Shown: one piece after another, positions 17,023 through 26,542 of the stretch
How the letters are laid out: each line of letters starts with the position of its first letter
Numbering within the stretch: position 1 is the first letter of the stretch
Assembly (NCBI RefSeq): GCF_002897295.1
Contig: NZ_BEXF01000013.1
Coordinates: 1-64,000 of the forward strand
DNA length: 64,000 bases
Reading direction: 5' to 3'
Source of the DNA: Brevibacillus reuszeri
Lineage (GTDB): Bacteria; Bacillota; Bacilli; Brevibacillales; Brevibacillaceae
Notes under the pieces: model-generated
What the model was told of the DNA's origin: nothing
Seen by the model: only the letters and a program-made list of their open reading frames with translations
Database searches by the model: none
Position numbers and translations under genes: made by a program

Positions 17023-18767
17023 CTGGGCATAAGACGGCGCAGGTAAGCAAGTACGTGCTGCTTCAACGCTGCAAGCTGAGTCTGAGCGGACTCTTGTGAC
17101 TGCTCCTTGACGCCGAAATACAGCTTTAGCTTCGGTTCTGTGCCAGAAGGGCGGATGCAAAACCAGGCTTCATTTTCCAAATGGAATTTCAAAACGTCAC
17201 TTGTGGGCAGGGAAAGGCCAGTGGTTTCTCCTGACAAAAGGTCATGGCGTAATCCTGTCTTATAATCCTCAACAGTTGCTATGCTCTGGCAGCTGATTGC
17301 GTTTGGTGGTGCGTGGCGGATGGAAGTGAGGAGTGTTGTCATTTTTTCCATCCCGTCTCGGCCCGTATACGTAATGGAGACTAAATCCTCCTGGTAGTAG
17401 CCGTACTTTTGATAAAGCAGCTGTAATTGCTGATAGAGGCTTGAGCCTTGGGAAAGCTGATAGGCACAGGCGTCGGCAAGTAAATAGGCGGCTTGCACAC
17501 CATCCTTGTCACGGACGAAATCACCGTATAAATACCCGCAGCTTTCTTCCAGGCCGAACAGGAAATGATACAGCCTGGTTTGCTCAAATTCGTACATTTT
17601 TTCACCGATATGCTTAAAGCCGGTAAGGGTGTCCACAGTGCTGATATGGTAGGACGCTGCGATTGCACGGACCATTTCCGATGTCACAATGGTTTTTACT
17701 ACCACGCTGTTAGCTGGGAGACTGCTCTCAGCTTTTTTGTGTGAGAGGAGATAGTCAAGTAGGAGCACTCCGATCTGATTGCCGGTCAGAATGATGTGCT
17801 GATTGGGTTTTGTGCGTACGGCAACACCTAGACGATCGCCATCAGGATCGGTGCAAATAATCAGGTCTGCTCCTTTTTTGCGAGCATATTTCAAGGCGAG
17901 TCTGAACGCTTCGGGATTCTCGGGGTTCGGTGAGCTTGCATACGTGAATTCAGGATCAGGATTGGCCTGTTCGGGTACGACTCTTACTTGTTGGAAGCCA
18001 CGATCGACAAGTCCATGCAGGATCGGGTCGTGCGTAGTTCCGTGCAATGGCGAAAAAACAATACGTGGCTGGTGTGTTTTCAAAACGAGACGAGCTGAGG
18101 AAAAGCGAAGCTGCTCCTGGGAAGCCAAATACGTATCAAAAATTTCATTCTCCACCATGCGTAGACGTCCAGATGCGAGCAGCTCGCTTTCATCGACGAC
18201 CTCGACAAGCAGCTCGTCTCCTACCTCGTCCATTTTTTCAAGGATTCGTGAGGCCGTATGGGGTGGGATTTGTCCTCCGTCACTGCCGTAAATTTTGTAG
18301 CCGTTGTATTCGGGAGGATTATGGCTGGCGGTGATTACAACTCCTGCACAAGCACCAAGTTGGCGTACGGCAAAAGAGAGCAGGGGTGTCGGTGTCAGCT
18401 TGGAGAACAAACAAGAGGTTATGCCGTACTTTCCTAGAACCTTTGCTGTTTCCATGGCAAAAGCCTTGGCGTGCTGTCTGGAATCATATGCGATCACGAC
18501 TTTCATTTCCGCGACATCGGCATTTTGCTCAAGTAAATAGAGAGCAAGACCAGCACTTACTTTACGAATGGTGTACAGGTTTATTCGGTTAATTCCTGGT
18601 GCCATGACACCACGCATGCCCCCTGTTCCAAAATCAATCGGTTTATAAAAGCAATCCTCCAGATGCTTGCTATCCATTTGGATCAAATCTAATTGCTCCC
18701 GCAGCGCAGGGTCGAGAGCAGCAAACTCATTCCAGCGAGTATAGTTTGTTTGCCAATCAGCTTTCAT
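17019..18767 (-). CDS. pgcA: Phosphohexomutase (PgcA-type alpha-phosphoglucomutase/phosphomannomutase)
   Basis: This 582-residue enzyme moves phosphate between C6 and C1 of hexoses. It has the four-domain alpha-D-phosphohexomutase layout: FGTGGMRG near the start, the active-site serine in TASHNPPEYNGYK, the metal loop DPDGDRLGV, a GLEESCGYLYGDF sugar-binding loop, and a C-terminal RPSGTEPKLKLY phosphate-binding loop. The length and sequence style match Bacillus PgcA (581 residues). It can supply glucose-1-phosphate for RfbF and perhaps mannose-1-phosphate for ManC. The ATG at 18767 is taken, with GAGGAG 11 bases upstream; a GTG four codons earlier abuts that site. Confidence 0.9.
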   Translation of the reverse strand: MKADWQTNYTRWNEFAALDPALREQLDLIQMDSKHLEDCFYKPIDFGTGGMRGVMAPGINRINLYTIRKVSAGLALYLLEQNADVAEMKVVIAYDSRQHAKAFAMETAKVLGKYGITSCLFSKLTPTPLLSFAVRQLGACAGVVITASHNPPEYNGYKIYGSDGGQIPPHTASRILEKMDEVGDELLVEVVDESELLASGRLRMVENEIFDTYLASQEQLRFSSARLVLKTHQPRIVFSPLHGTTHDPILHGLVDRGFQQVRVVPEQANPDPEFTYASSPNPENPEAFRLALKYARKKGADLIICTDPDGDRLGVAVRTKPNQHIILTGNQIGVLLLDYLLSHKKAESSLPANSVVVKTIVTSEMVRAIAASYHISTVDTLTGFKHIGEKMYEFEQTRLYHFLFGLEESCGYLYGDFVRDKDGVQAAYLLADACAYQLSQGSSLYQQLQLLYQKYGYYQEDLVSITYTGRDGMEKMTTLLTSIRHAPPNAISCQSIATVEDYKTGLRHDLLSGETTGLSLPTSDVLKFHLENEAWFCIRPSGTEPKLKLYFGVKEQSQESAQTQLAALKQHVLAYLRRLMPS

Positions 18768-19035
18768 TGCTCGATTCACTCCTCATCGAAAAAAAGTCCT
18801 TGTTATGTAAGGTATTACCGATACCAGAAGGGAGTGAAGCGCAAGAGGTACTTCGACATGAAATGGCGACTTGAAGAGTATGATTGAAGTATAGAGGAAA
18901 CCAGATTCTAGCATTGCCCTATCGCTCATGAGCCTTTGTCGTCTCCAGCATTATCCTTGGGCGTTGAACGCATTTGTATGGTTTGGCATATGCTTAAGAG
19001 ATGATCAATGGAACTTGCGGGAGAGTAAATCTTGA

Positions 19036-20034
<999 letters not shown>

Positions 20035-20050
20035 CCAAAAACATATGAGA

Positions 20051-20091
20051 AAAAAACGAGGCTGCACATCACAGGTGCAACCTCGTTTTTT
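20051..20091. terminator. Bidirectional intrinsic terminator between gmd and nfo
   Basis: AAAAAACGAGGcTGCAC (20051-20067) pairs with GTGCAaCCTCGTTTTTT (20075-20091) with one mismatch. A-tract and T-tract flank a GC-rich stem, so it can terminate gmd on the plus strand and nfo on the minus strand. Confidence 0.88.
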
Positions 20092-20128
20092 GTACGTGCT
20101 TTCGTTCCAAGGAACAGGTGATTATCCG

Positions 20129-21247
20129 TTAAAATGCTTGCTTGCCAGCAAACCATGCCACCATACGCTGATTGATTTGCTCCTCACTTAGCTCCTCGAA
20201 CAGCTTAGCATCGACAATCATGTCGTACAGGCGCTCCATCGGCTCGCGGCCGTCAGCTTTCTTTGCCTTGGCATCATTTTTGAGCAGGTTCCAGGTATTT
20301 ACGACAAACAGACGACGATCTACTTCGTGCTTGTGGAAAAAGAATTCCATACGCTCCACATGGTCGAGGAAGTCGCTGCCGAAGCGGCTCTCTACGTTGC
20401 CGCGAAGCAAAGCGATCTCAGCCTCATACATTGGGCGCTCATTACCTTTTTCCTTTGAAATCCACGGTGTCTCCAAGATGAGCGGCAAATGGCGAATCTT
20501 TTCGTGATCGACGATGTATTTCATCGCATCAAACCCAATCAAGCCAGCACCTACAGGAGCATGGCGGTCCTTGCCCGCTGCACGGAAGTTTTTGCTGTCA
20601 TTCAGGTGGACGACGGACAGACGATCCAGACCGATGACCCGGTCGAATTGCTCGAGTACACCATCGAAATCATTGACAATATCGTAGCCGGCATCGTGAA
20701 TATGGCAAGTATCCATGCATACGCGCAGCCTGCGATTGTCTTCCACTTTTTCCATGATCCCCGCTAGCTCTTCGAAGCTGCGGCCAATTTCTGTCCCTTT
20801 GCCAGCCATCGTTTCCAGCGCGATGTTTACATTAGTGTCCTTGACGCCGCTAAGCACCTCGTTAAGACCCTCAGCGATACGTGCAACGCCGTATTCCGCA
20901 TCTTTATCGGTGTAGGCACCAGGGTGCAGTACGATGTTTTTTACGCCGAGGTAGTCCGTACGGCGTATTTCTTCCTGTAAAAAGCGAACAGCCAGCTCGT
21001 AGGTGTCGTCCTTATAAGAACCGAGGTTGATGATGTATGGGGCATGGACGACGATCTCGTTTATATCGTGCTTGTCCATGACTTCTTTTCCTTCTGCGAT
21101 GAACTGCTCTTCGATCGGCTTGCGACGCGTGTTTTGCGGAGCGCCCGTATAGATCATGAACGTGCTAGAGCCATACGCAGTCGCTTCTTGGGCAGAATTT
21201 AGAAGTCCTTTGCCAGAGAAAGATACATGTGAACCTATTTTCAACAT
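20129..21247 (-). CDS. nfo: Deoxyribonuclease IV (AP endonuclease) with a C-terminal extension
   Basis: Endonuclease IV cuts 5' of abasic sites in base excision repair. The first 283 or so residues are the TIM-barrel AP2Ec domain: [11 protein letters not shown] at the start, [58 protein letters not shown] and LILETPW, containing the His/Glu/Asp ligands of the three zinc ions. The protein is 372 residues long, roughly 80-90 more than classical family members; the charged helical tail is not part of the barrel and has no obvious function. The ATG at 21247 has AGAGGG 10 bases upstream. Confidence 0.9.
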   Translation of the reverse strand: MLKIGSHVSFSGKGLLNSAQEATAYGSSTFMIYTGAPQNTRRKPIEEQFIAEGKEVMDKHDINEIVVHAPYIINLGSYKDDTYELAVRFLQEEIRRTDYLGVKNIVLHPGAYTDKDAEYGVARIAEGLNEVLSGVKDTNVNIALETMAGKGTEIGRSFEELAGIMEKVEDNRRLRVCMDTCHIHDAGYDIVNDFDGVLEQFDRVIGLDRLSVVHLNDSKNFRAAGKDRHAPVGAGLIGFDAMKYIVDHEKIRHLPLILETPWISKEKGNERPMYEAEIALLRGNVESRFGSDFLDHVERMEFFFHKHEVDRRLFVVNTWNLLKNDAKAKKADGREPMERLYDMIVDAKLFEELSEEQINQRMVAWFAGKQAF

Positions 21248-21367
21248 AGATTGAGATCCCTCTTTCTATTCATATATACGACGGTAAAACAAGTGAATGC
21301 TCTATACATAAAAGTAACGTAAGATGATCGTTTCGTCCAATAGGAAGAACATAAAAAACTGATTGGT

Positions 21368-21402
21368 ACCCCTATTTCCAGAAATGAGTAGGAAAAAGGG
21401 GT
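21368..21402. other. Hairpin with CCTATTTCC / GGAAAAAGGGG arms
   Basis: ACCCCTATTTCC (21368-21379) and GGAAAAAGGGGT (21391-21402) are inverted copies with one mismatch. The CCTATTTC core reappears in the downstream inverted repeat at 21463-21482. It may be a third copy of an activator site or a hairpin ending the promoter region; no T-tract follows. Confidence 0.35.
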
Positions 21403-21440
21403 ATTTCTATGCGCGCATCATTTAAAATGAACCTATTAAT

Positions 21441-21482
21441 TTAACGAGATAACCCGTTAACGGAAATAGGATAACCTATTTC
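21441..21482. promoter_or_regulatory. Candidate upstream activator sites for the sigma-54 promoter
   Basis: Two adjacent inverted repeats lie about 105-145 bases before the predicted transcription start: TTAACG-N8-CGTTAA (21441-21460) and GAAATAGG-ATAA-CCTATTTC (21463-21482), both perfect. This is the expected distance for enhancer-like sites of a sigma-54 activator, and each could bind a dimer. Binding by the activator encoded at 24469-26541 is inferred. Confidence 0.6.
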
Positions 21483-21561
21483 GAATAAAAAGTAACGATT
21501 GATGAGTCCAGAGTATTGATAATAGGCAGAAAATTCGTTTTTGTGGGTGGGCTTCATAAGT

Positions 21562-21577
21562 TGGCACGCCACTTGCT
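21562..21577 (+). promoter_or_regulatory. Sigma-54 (SigL/RpoN) -24/-12 promoter
   Basis: The sequence TGGCACGCCACTTGCT matches the -24/-12 consensus, with the invariant GG (21563-21564) and GC (21575-21576) exactly 12 bases apart. Transcription should begin near 21588, leaving a 40-base leader before the asparaginase gene. A sigma-54 activator with an intact GAFTGA loop is encoded in the same gene set. Confidence 0.85.
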
Positions 21578-21628
21578 TATAAAGAAAAATACAAACATTC
21601 TAACATTCATTATCAAAGGAGACTTCTT

Positions 21629-22654
21629 ATGAACGTGGTAGCCAACGTATACAGGGGAGAAAAGGTAGAAAGCTCCCATCTCGGTCACATCGCTGTCGTC
21701 AATTCAGAAGGTACATTACTTTATTCATACGGTGATCCGTTTCGGCTGACGTATGCGCGCTCCAGCATGAAGCCGATGCAGACAATCCCGGTCATCGAAA
21801 CAGGGACTGCAGATCGCTATCAATTGGAGCCTGCAGACTTGTCTCTATGCTGTGCGTCCCATAGCGGAGAGCCGCGCCATCGATCGCGTGCCATGTCGAT
21901 GCTAGAGCGTGCTGGACAGCCAGAGGAAGTTTTGCAGTGCGGCACTCATGTACCACGTGATGAGGAGAGCTACAAACAGCTGATCCGCGAGGGAAAACCA
22001 CTCACGCCGATTTATAGCAATTGCTCTGGAAAACACTCCGGAATGATCGCGACTGCGACACATATGGGAGAGGACGTTGCTACGTATCACTTGCCGGAGC
22101 ATCCTGTTCAGCAGCGAATTCTCGACGTCGTAGAAGACATGACGGGATATCCAAAAGATAAGATTTACATGGGAACAGATGGCTGTGGTGTTCCTGTTCA
22201 TCAATTGCCTCTGGCGAATTACGCGTGGGCTTTTGCAAAGCTTGCGAAACCAGAGGTCATCTCGAATCCGACGCGGCAGCAAGCAGTTATTCGTGTTACG
22301 GATGCCATGACAGCTCATCCAGAGATGGTAGGTGGAAACAATCGCTACTGCACTGATTTGATGACAGCCTTTAAAGGCAGAATCGTCGGAAAAGCAGGAG
22401 CAGAATCTGTGTACTGTCTGGGCGATCGTCAAACAGGGCTCGGAATTGCTGTAAAAATCGAAGACGGGGGACCACGAGCCATCAATTTGGTAGTCAACGA
22501 AGTCCTGCGTCAGCTCGGGATTGGCATCGATGGTCCGCTCAACGATCTTGCAGAATATACAAACCCTGCGATTACGAACATGAGCGGTACGGTTGTCGGT
22601 CGTATTGAGGCGGCTTTCACACTCAGCGCGACAGAAAAATCCTTACGTGCATAA
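21629..22654 (+). CDS. Asparaginase II family protein
   Basis: A 341-residue protein of the Asparaginase_II family, distinct from the AnsA/AnsB type. Landmarks are an N-terminal VANVYRGEKVESSHLGH, SSMKPMQTIPV, CASHSGEPRHRSR, YSNCSGKHSGMIA, TDGCGVPVHQLPL and a late GKAGAESVYCLG. Its likely reaction is hydrolysis of L-asparagine to aspartate and ammonia, but few members have been tested. It is the first gene behind the sigma-54 promoter and has a strong AAAGGAG site 8 bases before its ATG. Its place in a peptide-use operon suggests that it degrades amide amino acids released from imported peptides. Confidence 0.85.
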   Translation: MNVVANVYRGEKVESSHLGHIAVVNSEGTLLYSYGDPFRLTYARSSMKPMQTIPVIETGTADRYQLEPADLSLCCASHSGEPRHRSRAMSMLERAGQPEEVLQCGTHVPRDEESYKQLIREGKPLTPIYSNCSGKHSGMIATATHMGEDVATYHLPEHPVQQRILDVVEDMTGYPKDKIYMGTDGCGVPVHQLPLANYAWAFAKLAKPEVISNPTRQQAVIRVTDAMTAHPEMVGGNNRYCTDLMTAFKGRIVGKAGAESVYCLGDRQTGLGIAVKIEDGGPRAINLVVNEVLRQLGIGIDGPLNDLAEYTNPAITNMSGTVVGRIEAAFTLSATEKSLRA

Positions 22655-22722
22655 ATGGCATCTCATTCGGGAGCCGTTTATCTATAACCATTCCTTCACA
22701 AAGAAAAAGGGGGTCACATGAC

Positions 22723-24396
22723 ATGAAGTTGCAAAAAGGATGGAGGCTTCTCAGCACAGCTGCACTGGTAGCTGTACTGGCAGTGACTGGCTGTAGCCAA
22801 CAAGCAGCGCCAACACAGCAAGGAGGCTCAGGAGGAGCTACAGGACAAGCACCACAAACAGATAGTGGACAAGCGGACATGACGGCGATGCTCAAGCTCA
22901 ATTTGAAGACAGAGCCACCTTCACTTGATCCGCCAAAAGGCTTCGACAGTACATCCAATGAGGTGCTGAATGCGACGATGGAAGGCTTGGCGCGTCTCGA
23001 CAAGGAGCACAAGCCACAGCCTGCCATGGCAGAGAAGTGGACAGTAAGTGAAGACGGCAAGACGTATACCTTTACCCTGCGTGATAGCAAATGGTCAAAT
23101 GGAGACCCGGTTACCGCTCAGGATTTCGAATTTGCCTTCAAGCGTATCCTCGATCCGAACAATGCATTCCCATCCGCTTTCCTCGCTTACTACATCGCTG
23201 GGGCTGAGGAGTTCAACAACGGAAAAGGAAACGCAGATGGAGTCAAGGTAAAAGCAGTAGACGACAAGACGCTGGAAGTACAGCTCAAGGCGCCAGCAGG
23301 CTTTTTCCTGCATATTCTCACGCAGCCTACCTTCTTCCCTGTGAACAAAAAGGTAGCAGAGAGCAATCCGAAGTGGTCTGAGAACGCTTCCACTCTCGTA
23401 ACAAACGGTCCTTTCAAAATGGAGGATTGGGTGCATGATCAGTCGGTAAAGGTCGTGAAAAACGACGGATATTGGGATAAAGATTCCGTGAAGTACGCGG
23501 GCATTGATTGGGTCATGGTAAACGATGAAAATACCCAGTACCAAATGTATAAAACTGGTCAGCTCGACATGGTGCAGACCGTTCCGAATGACATGAAAAA
23601 GAAGCTGATTGATTCAGGAGAGGCAAAAGTAGAATCTGAAGCATCCATCTACTACTACCGTATGAATACCAAGATGCCTCCTTTCAACAACGTCAACATC
23701 CGCAAAGCGTTTGCGCTGGCAATCGATCGTCAAACCTTGATCGACAACGTGGTACAGGGTAAGCAGACTCCTGCACTCGCACACGTACCGCTCGGTTTCC
23801 CTGAGCCGACTGGTGGTGATTTCCGCGAAAAAGGCGGAGATTTCATCAAGGATAACGACATTGAACAAGCAAAAGCACTGCTACAAAAGGGAATGGAAGA
23901 GGAAGGCTGGACGACACTGCCGCCAGTAACCATGACCTACAATACAAGCGATGCTCACAAATCGATCGCGCAGGTTTTGCAAGAAATGTACAAGAAAAAC
24001 CTCGGTGTCGATGTAAAGCTGGAGAACAAGGAATGGAAAGTATTCTTGTCCGATCAGCGCGCACGTAATTTGCAGTTCTCCCGTTCGACTATCCCAGCCG
24101 ACTATGGTGATCCAGTCAACTATTTGGAGCTGTATGTGACCGATCACCCAGGTAACCGGATTAACTACAGCAACAAAGAGTATGATGCACTGGTTGAAAA
24201 AATTCGCAACACCGCAGATGAGACCGAGCGCTTCAAGCTAATGCATGATGCAGAGAAGATTTTCATGGATGACATGCCGCTCGTGCCAATCTATTTTGCT
24301 ACCAAAGTCTTCATGGATCAAGAGAATGTAAAAGGCATTATCCGCCATCCTGTAGGAACACTCGACTACAAGTGGGTAGAGATCGGTAAAAAATAG
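22723..24396 (+). CDS. Peptide ABC transporter substrate-binding lipoprotein (OppA/DppE-like)
   Basis: A 557-residue extracytoplasmic peptide-binding protein of the SBP_bac_5 family. The signal peptide ends in a lipobox LAVTGC, so Cys24 is the lipidated residue; a short Gln/Gly/Ala-rich tether follows. Typical features are EPPSLDPPKGFDS, EGLARLDKE, FTLRDSKWSNGDPVTAQDF and a late IYFATKVFMD. It should deliver oligopeptides to the permease encoded at 27993-29870. It lies 68 bases after the asparaginase gene and is followed by a strong hairpin before the activator gene, which may make it the best-expressed gene of the unit, as is common for binding proteins. Confidence 0.93.
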   Translation: MKLQKGWRLLSTAALVAVLAVTGCSQQAAPTQQGGSGGATGQAPQTDSGQADMTAMLKLNLKTEPPSLDPPKGFDSTSNEVLNATMEGLARLDKEHKPQPAMAEKWTVSEDGKTYTFTLRDSKWSNGDPVTAQDFEFAFKRILDPNNAFPSAFLAYYIAGAEEFNNGKGNADGVKVKAVDDKTLEVQLKAPAGFFLHILTQPTFFPVNKKVAESNPKWSENASTLVTNGPFKMEDWVHDQSVKVVKNDGYWDKDSVKYAGIDWVMVNDENTQYQMYKTGQLDMVQTVPNDMKKKLIDSGEAKVESEASIYYYRMNTKMPPFNNVNIRKAFALAIDRQTLIDNVVQGKQTPALAHVPLGFPEPTGGDFREKGGDFIKDNDIEQAKALLQKGMEEEGWTTLPPVTMTYNTSDAHKSIAQVLQEMYKKNLGVDVKLENKEWKVFLSDQRARNLQFSRSTIPADYGDPVNYLELYVTDHPGNRINYSNKEYDALVEKIRNTADETERFKLMHDAEKIFMDDMPLVPIYFATKVFMDQENVKGIIRHPVGTLDYKWVEIGKK

Positions 24397-24406
24397 TAAG
24401 ATAGAC

Positions 24407-24444
24407 GAAGACAAGGGCTACGTTTCTTTGCAGCTCTTGTCTTC
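24407..24444 (+). terminator. Intra-operon hairpin between binding protein and activator genes
   Basis: GAAGACAAGGGCT (24407-24419) pairs with AGCTCTTGTCTTC (24432-24444), 13 pairs with one wobble around a 12-base loop. Only ACTTTAC follows, so it is a weak terminator or an mRNA-stabilising hairpin that sets the expression of the upstream binding protein relative to the activator. Confidence 0.6.
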
Positions 24445-24468
24445 ACTTTACATCCTGGAGCGAGTGAA

Positions 24469-26541
24469 ATGGAGAAAAAAACCGTCACCTTTGTTGCAAA
24501 GATGGATGAGTTTTTGCAAAACGTTGTGAGTCAATGTCATGAGCTGGGCGTTTCTGAAGATATCCACATTGAGGCCATTCGGGTCGATCAGCTGCCGCTT
24601 CGATCGATTAGCCCGGGAGCGTTGGTGGTTATTTCGACCAATAGCATCATGCCACTTGTAGAGCCGTACGTACCACAGGGCTCGAAAATAATTGTGGCGA
24701 CACGGATGCTGCCGTACAACAATTTGCGCGGTGTCCTGGAGATTCCAAAGGGAGTCAAGGTGCTGCTCGTCAGCGACACAGAAGAGACGGCGTTTGAAAA
24801 TGCTGAGCTGCTGCGAGCATCGGGAATGGACTTTGACATCTACCCGTACTATCCTGGTGCGGATTATCCGGCAGATATCGAAATCGCTGTAACTCCGGGC
24901 GAGCCCGAGCACGTGCCGGCCCATATTCGCAAGGTCGTGGATATCGGTTCGCGCAGCATTGATTTGTCTACGTGGCTGGCAATCTACGCTCATTTTAACA
25001 GCGGCAATTTTCAACGGGTGACAGCGCGTGCCATGCAATCGCTCATGTATATCACCAAGCAATTAAGTCATGAAATCCAGCACGCTCGTCTGCTCGGCCA
25101 GTATTTGGAGTCCATCGTCAATCGGATCGAGGATGCGGTTATCGCCTTTGATGAAAAAGAACTGATTCGATTCGTCAATCAAAAAGCGATTGAAACGCTC
25201 AATCTCGGAGGAAGCCAAGTCGTGGGTGAGGCAGCGGTGAACTGCTTGCCGCAGGATTTCTACGAATGTATTTCGCAATGTGAAGAAAACGAGGATATTT
25301 TGGTAGATTGGGCGAACAAAACCTTCTTTTTCCGCAAAATGCATATTGTCATGGAAGGCAGTTTTCTCGGGAGCTTGCTGTTGTTTCGCAAAGCGCAAGA
25401 GATTGAAAAGCTGGAGCATGATTATCGCATGCGTCTCTACAGCAAGGGATTGGTAGCCAAATACCAGTTTGAAGATATTTATGGGGAAAGCCCTTCCTTT
25501 CAAAAAGTAATCCAGATCGCCCGGAAAATTGCCCGTAGCAACTCTACTGTGCTTCTTTTGGGTGAAACAGGGACAGGAAAGGAATTGCTCGCCCAGGCTA
25601 TCCACAATGCCTCGCCGCGCAGACGAGAGCCATTCGTCGGTGTCAACTTTGCAGCGATCTCCGAGACGCTTTTGGAGAGTGAGCTGTTCGGCTACGAGGA
25701 GGGTGCTTTTACAGGAGCGAGAAAGGGCGGACACATGGGCTGGTTCGAGCTCGCTCACAAGGGCACGATCTTTCTCGACGAGATCGGAGACGCCAGCGGA
25801 GCGATTCAAAATCGTCTGCTTCGCGTACTACAGGAGCGCCAGATCATGCGAGTTGGGGGCAATAAGGTTATTCCGACTGATATACGCGTCATCGCTGCGA
25901 CGAATCAGGATTTGCCACGCATGATTCGCGAAGGCTCCTTTCGCGCTGATCTTTACTATCGGTTGAACATTTTGCCAATCCATCTGCCGCCGCTTCGCAA
26001 TCGTCGTGAGGACATTGGCTGGCTGGTTCAGCAATTCGTGAAAAAGTATTCGTTCGATTTGCGGCGGGCTCCCTTCACGTTGTCGAGTGAAGCGCTAAAG
26101 GCGATGGAGCAGTATGAGTGGCCAGGAAATATCCGCGAGCTGGAGAATGTCGTGGAATATTTGGCACACGTGGTCGAGGATGAGGCGTATGTGTACCAGC
26201 TGCCATTTCTCCGCGAGGTAATGGATTCGCCTTTGCCTGCGGATTCTCTCTCAGACGAATGCGCTGCGATCTGTGAAGAATTCGAGAAGCGAGGGTTTCT
26301 TGAGGAAATGGTATCGATCCTCCACAATCTGAAGCGAGGCGGGACGGGCAGATACGTGCTGCAGGAGCAGCTGCAGGAGACTGGACTTACGATGTCATCA
26401 CAGCAGCTACGCTACCGATTAAAGCTGTTGCAGCAGGAAGAGCTGATTCACGTCGGGAAAGGAAGACAAGGGAGTCAGATTTCATCCAAGGGAGAGGCGT
26501 TTCTTTCCTATTTTCAAATGAGGAAAATGGAGGCGAACTGA
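24469..26541 (+). CDS. Sigma-54-dependent transcriptional activator with PrpR_N-like and PAS sensory regions
   Basis: This 690-residue protein has an N-terminal PrpR_N-like sensory region (about 1-190), a PAS-like segment (about 210-310), a sigma-54-interaction AAA+ domain (about 340-575) and a C-terminal DNA-binding region. Walker A is GETGTGKE at 365-372, the sigma-contacting loop GAFTGA lies at 412-417, and FLDEIGD is Walker B, so the ATPase looks intact. The last 70 residues (TGLTMSSQQLRYRLKLLQQEELI, then a GKGRQGSQIS wing) resemble a winged helix rather than the usual Fis-type helix-turn-helix. It probably senses a peptide or amino-acid signal and activates the promoter at 21562. It starts 28 bases past the last paired base of the hairpin and ends one base before pepV. 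Confidence 0.9.
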   Translation: MEKKTVTFVAKMDEFLQNVVSQCHELGVSEDIHIEAIRVDQLPLRSISPGALVVISTNSIMPLVEPYVPQGSKIIVATRMLPYNNLRGVLEIPKGVKVLLVSDTEETAFENAELLRASGMDFDIYPYYPGADYPADIEIAVTPGEPEHVPAHIRKVVDIGSRSIDLSTWLAIYAHFNSGNFQRVTARAMQSLMYITKQLSHEIQHARLLGQYLESIVNRIEDAVIAFDEKELIRFVNQKAIETLNLGGSQVVGEAAVNCLPQDFYECISQCEENEDILVDWANKTFFFRKMHIVMEGSFLGSLLLFRKAQEIEKLEHDYRMRLYSKGLVAKYQFEDIYGESPSFQKVIQIARKIARSNSTVLLLGETGTGKELLAQAIHNASPRRREPFVGVNFAAISETLLESELFGYEEGAFTGARKGGHMGWFELAHKGTIFLDEIGDASGAIQNRLLRVLQERQIMRVGGNKVIPTDIRVIAATNQDLPRMIREGSFRADLYYRLNILPIHLPPLRNRREDIGWLVQQFVKKYSFDLRRAPFTLSSEALKAMEQYEWPGNIRELENVVEYLAHVVEDEAYVYQLPFLREVMDSPLPADSLSDECAAICEEFEKRGFLEEMVSILHNLKRGGTGRYVLQEQLQETGLTMSSQQLRYRLKLLQQEELIHVGKGRQGSQISSKGEAFLSYFQMRKMEAN

Positions 26542-26542
26542 C

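Noticed and set aside
18961..18994. TTTGGCATATGCTTAA upstream of gmd as a second sigma-54 promoter
   Set aside because: The GG and GC elements are 7 bases apart instead of 12, so it cannot serve as a -24/-12 promoter.
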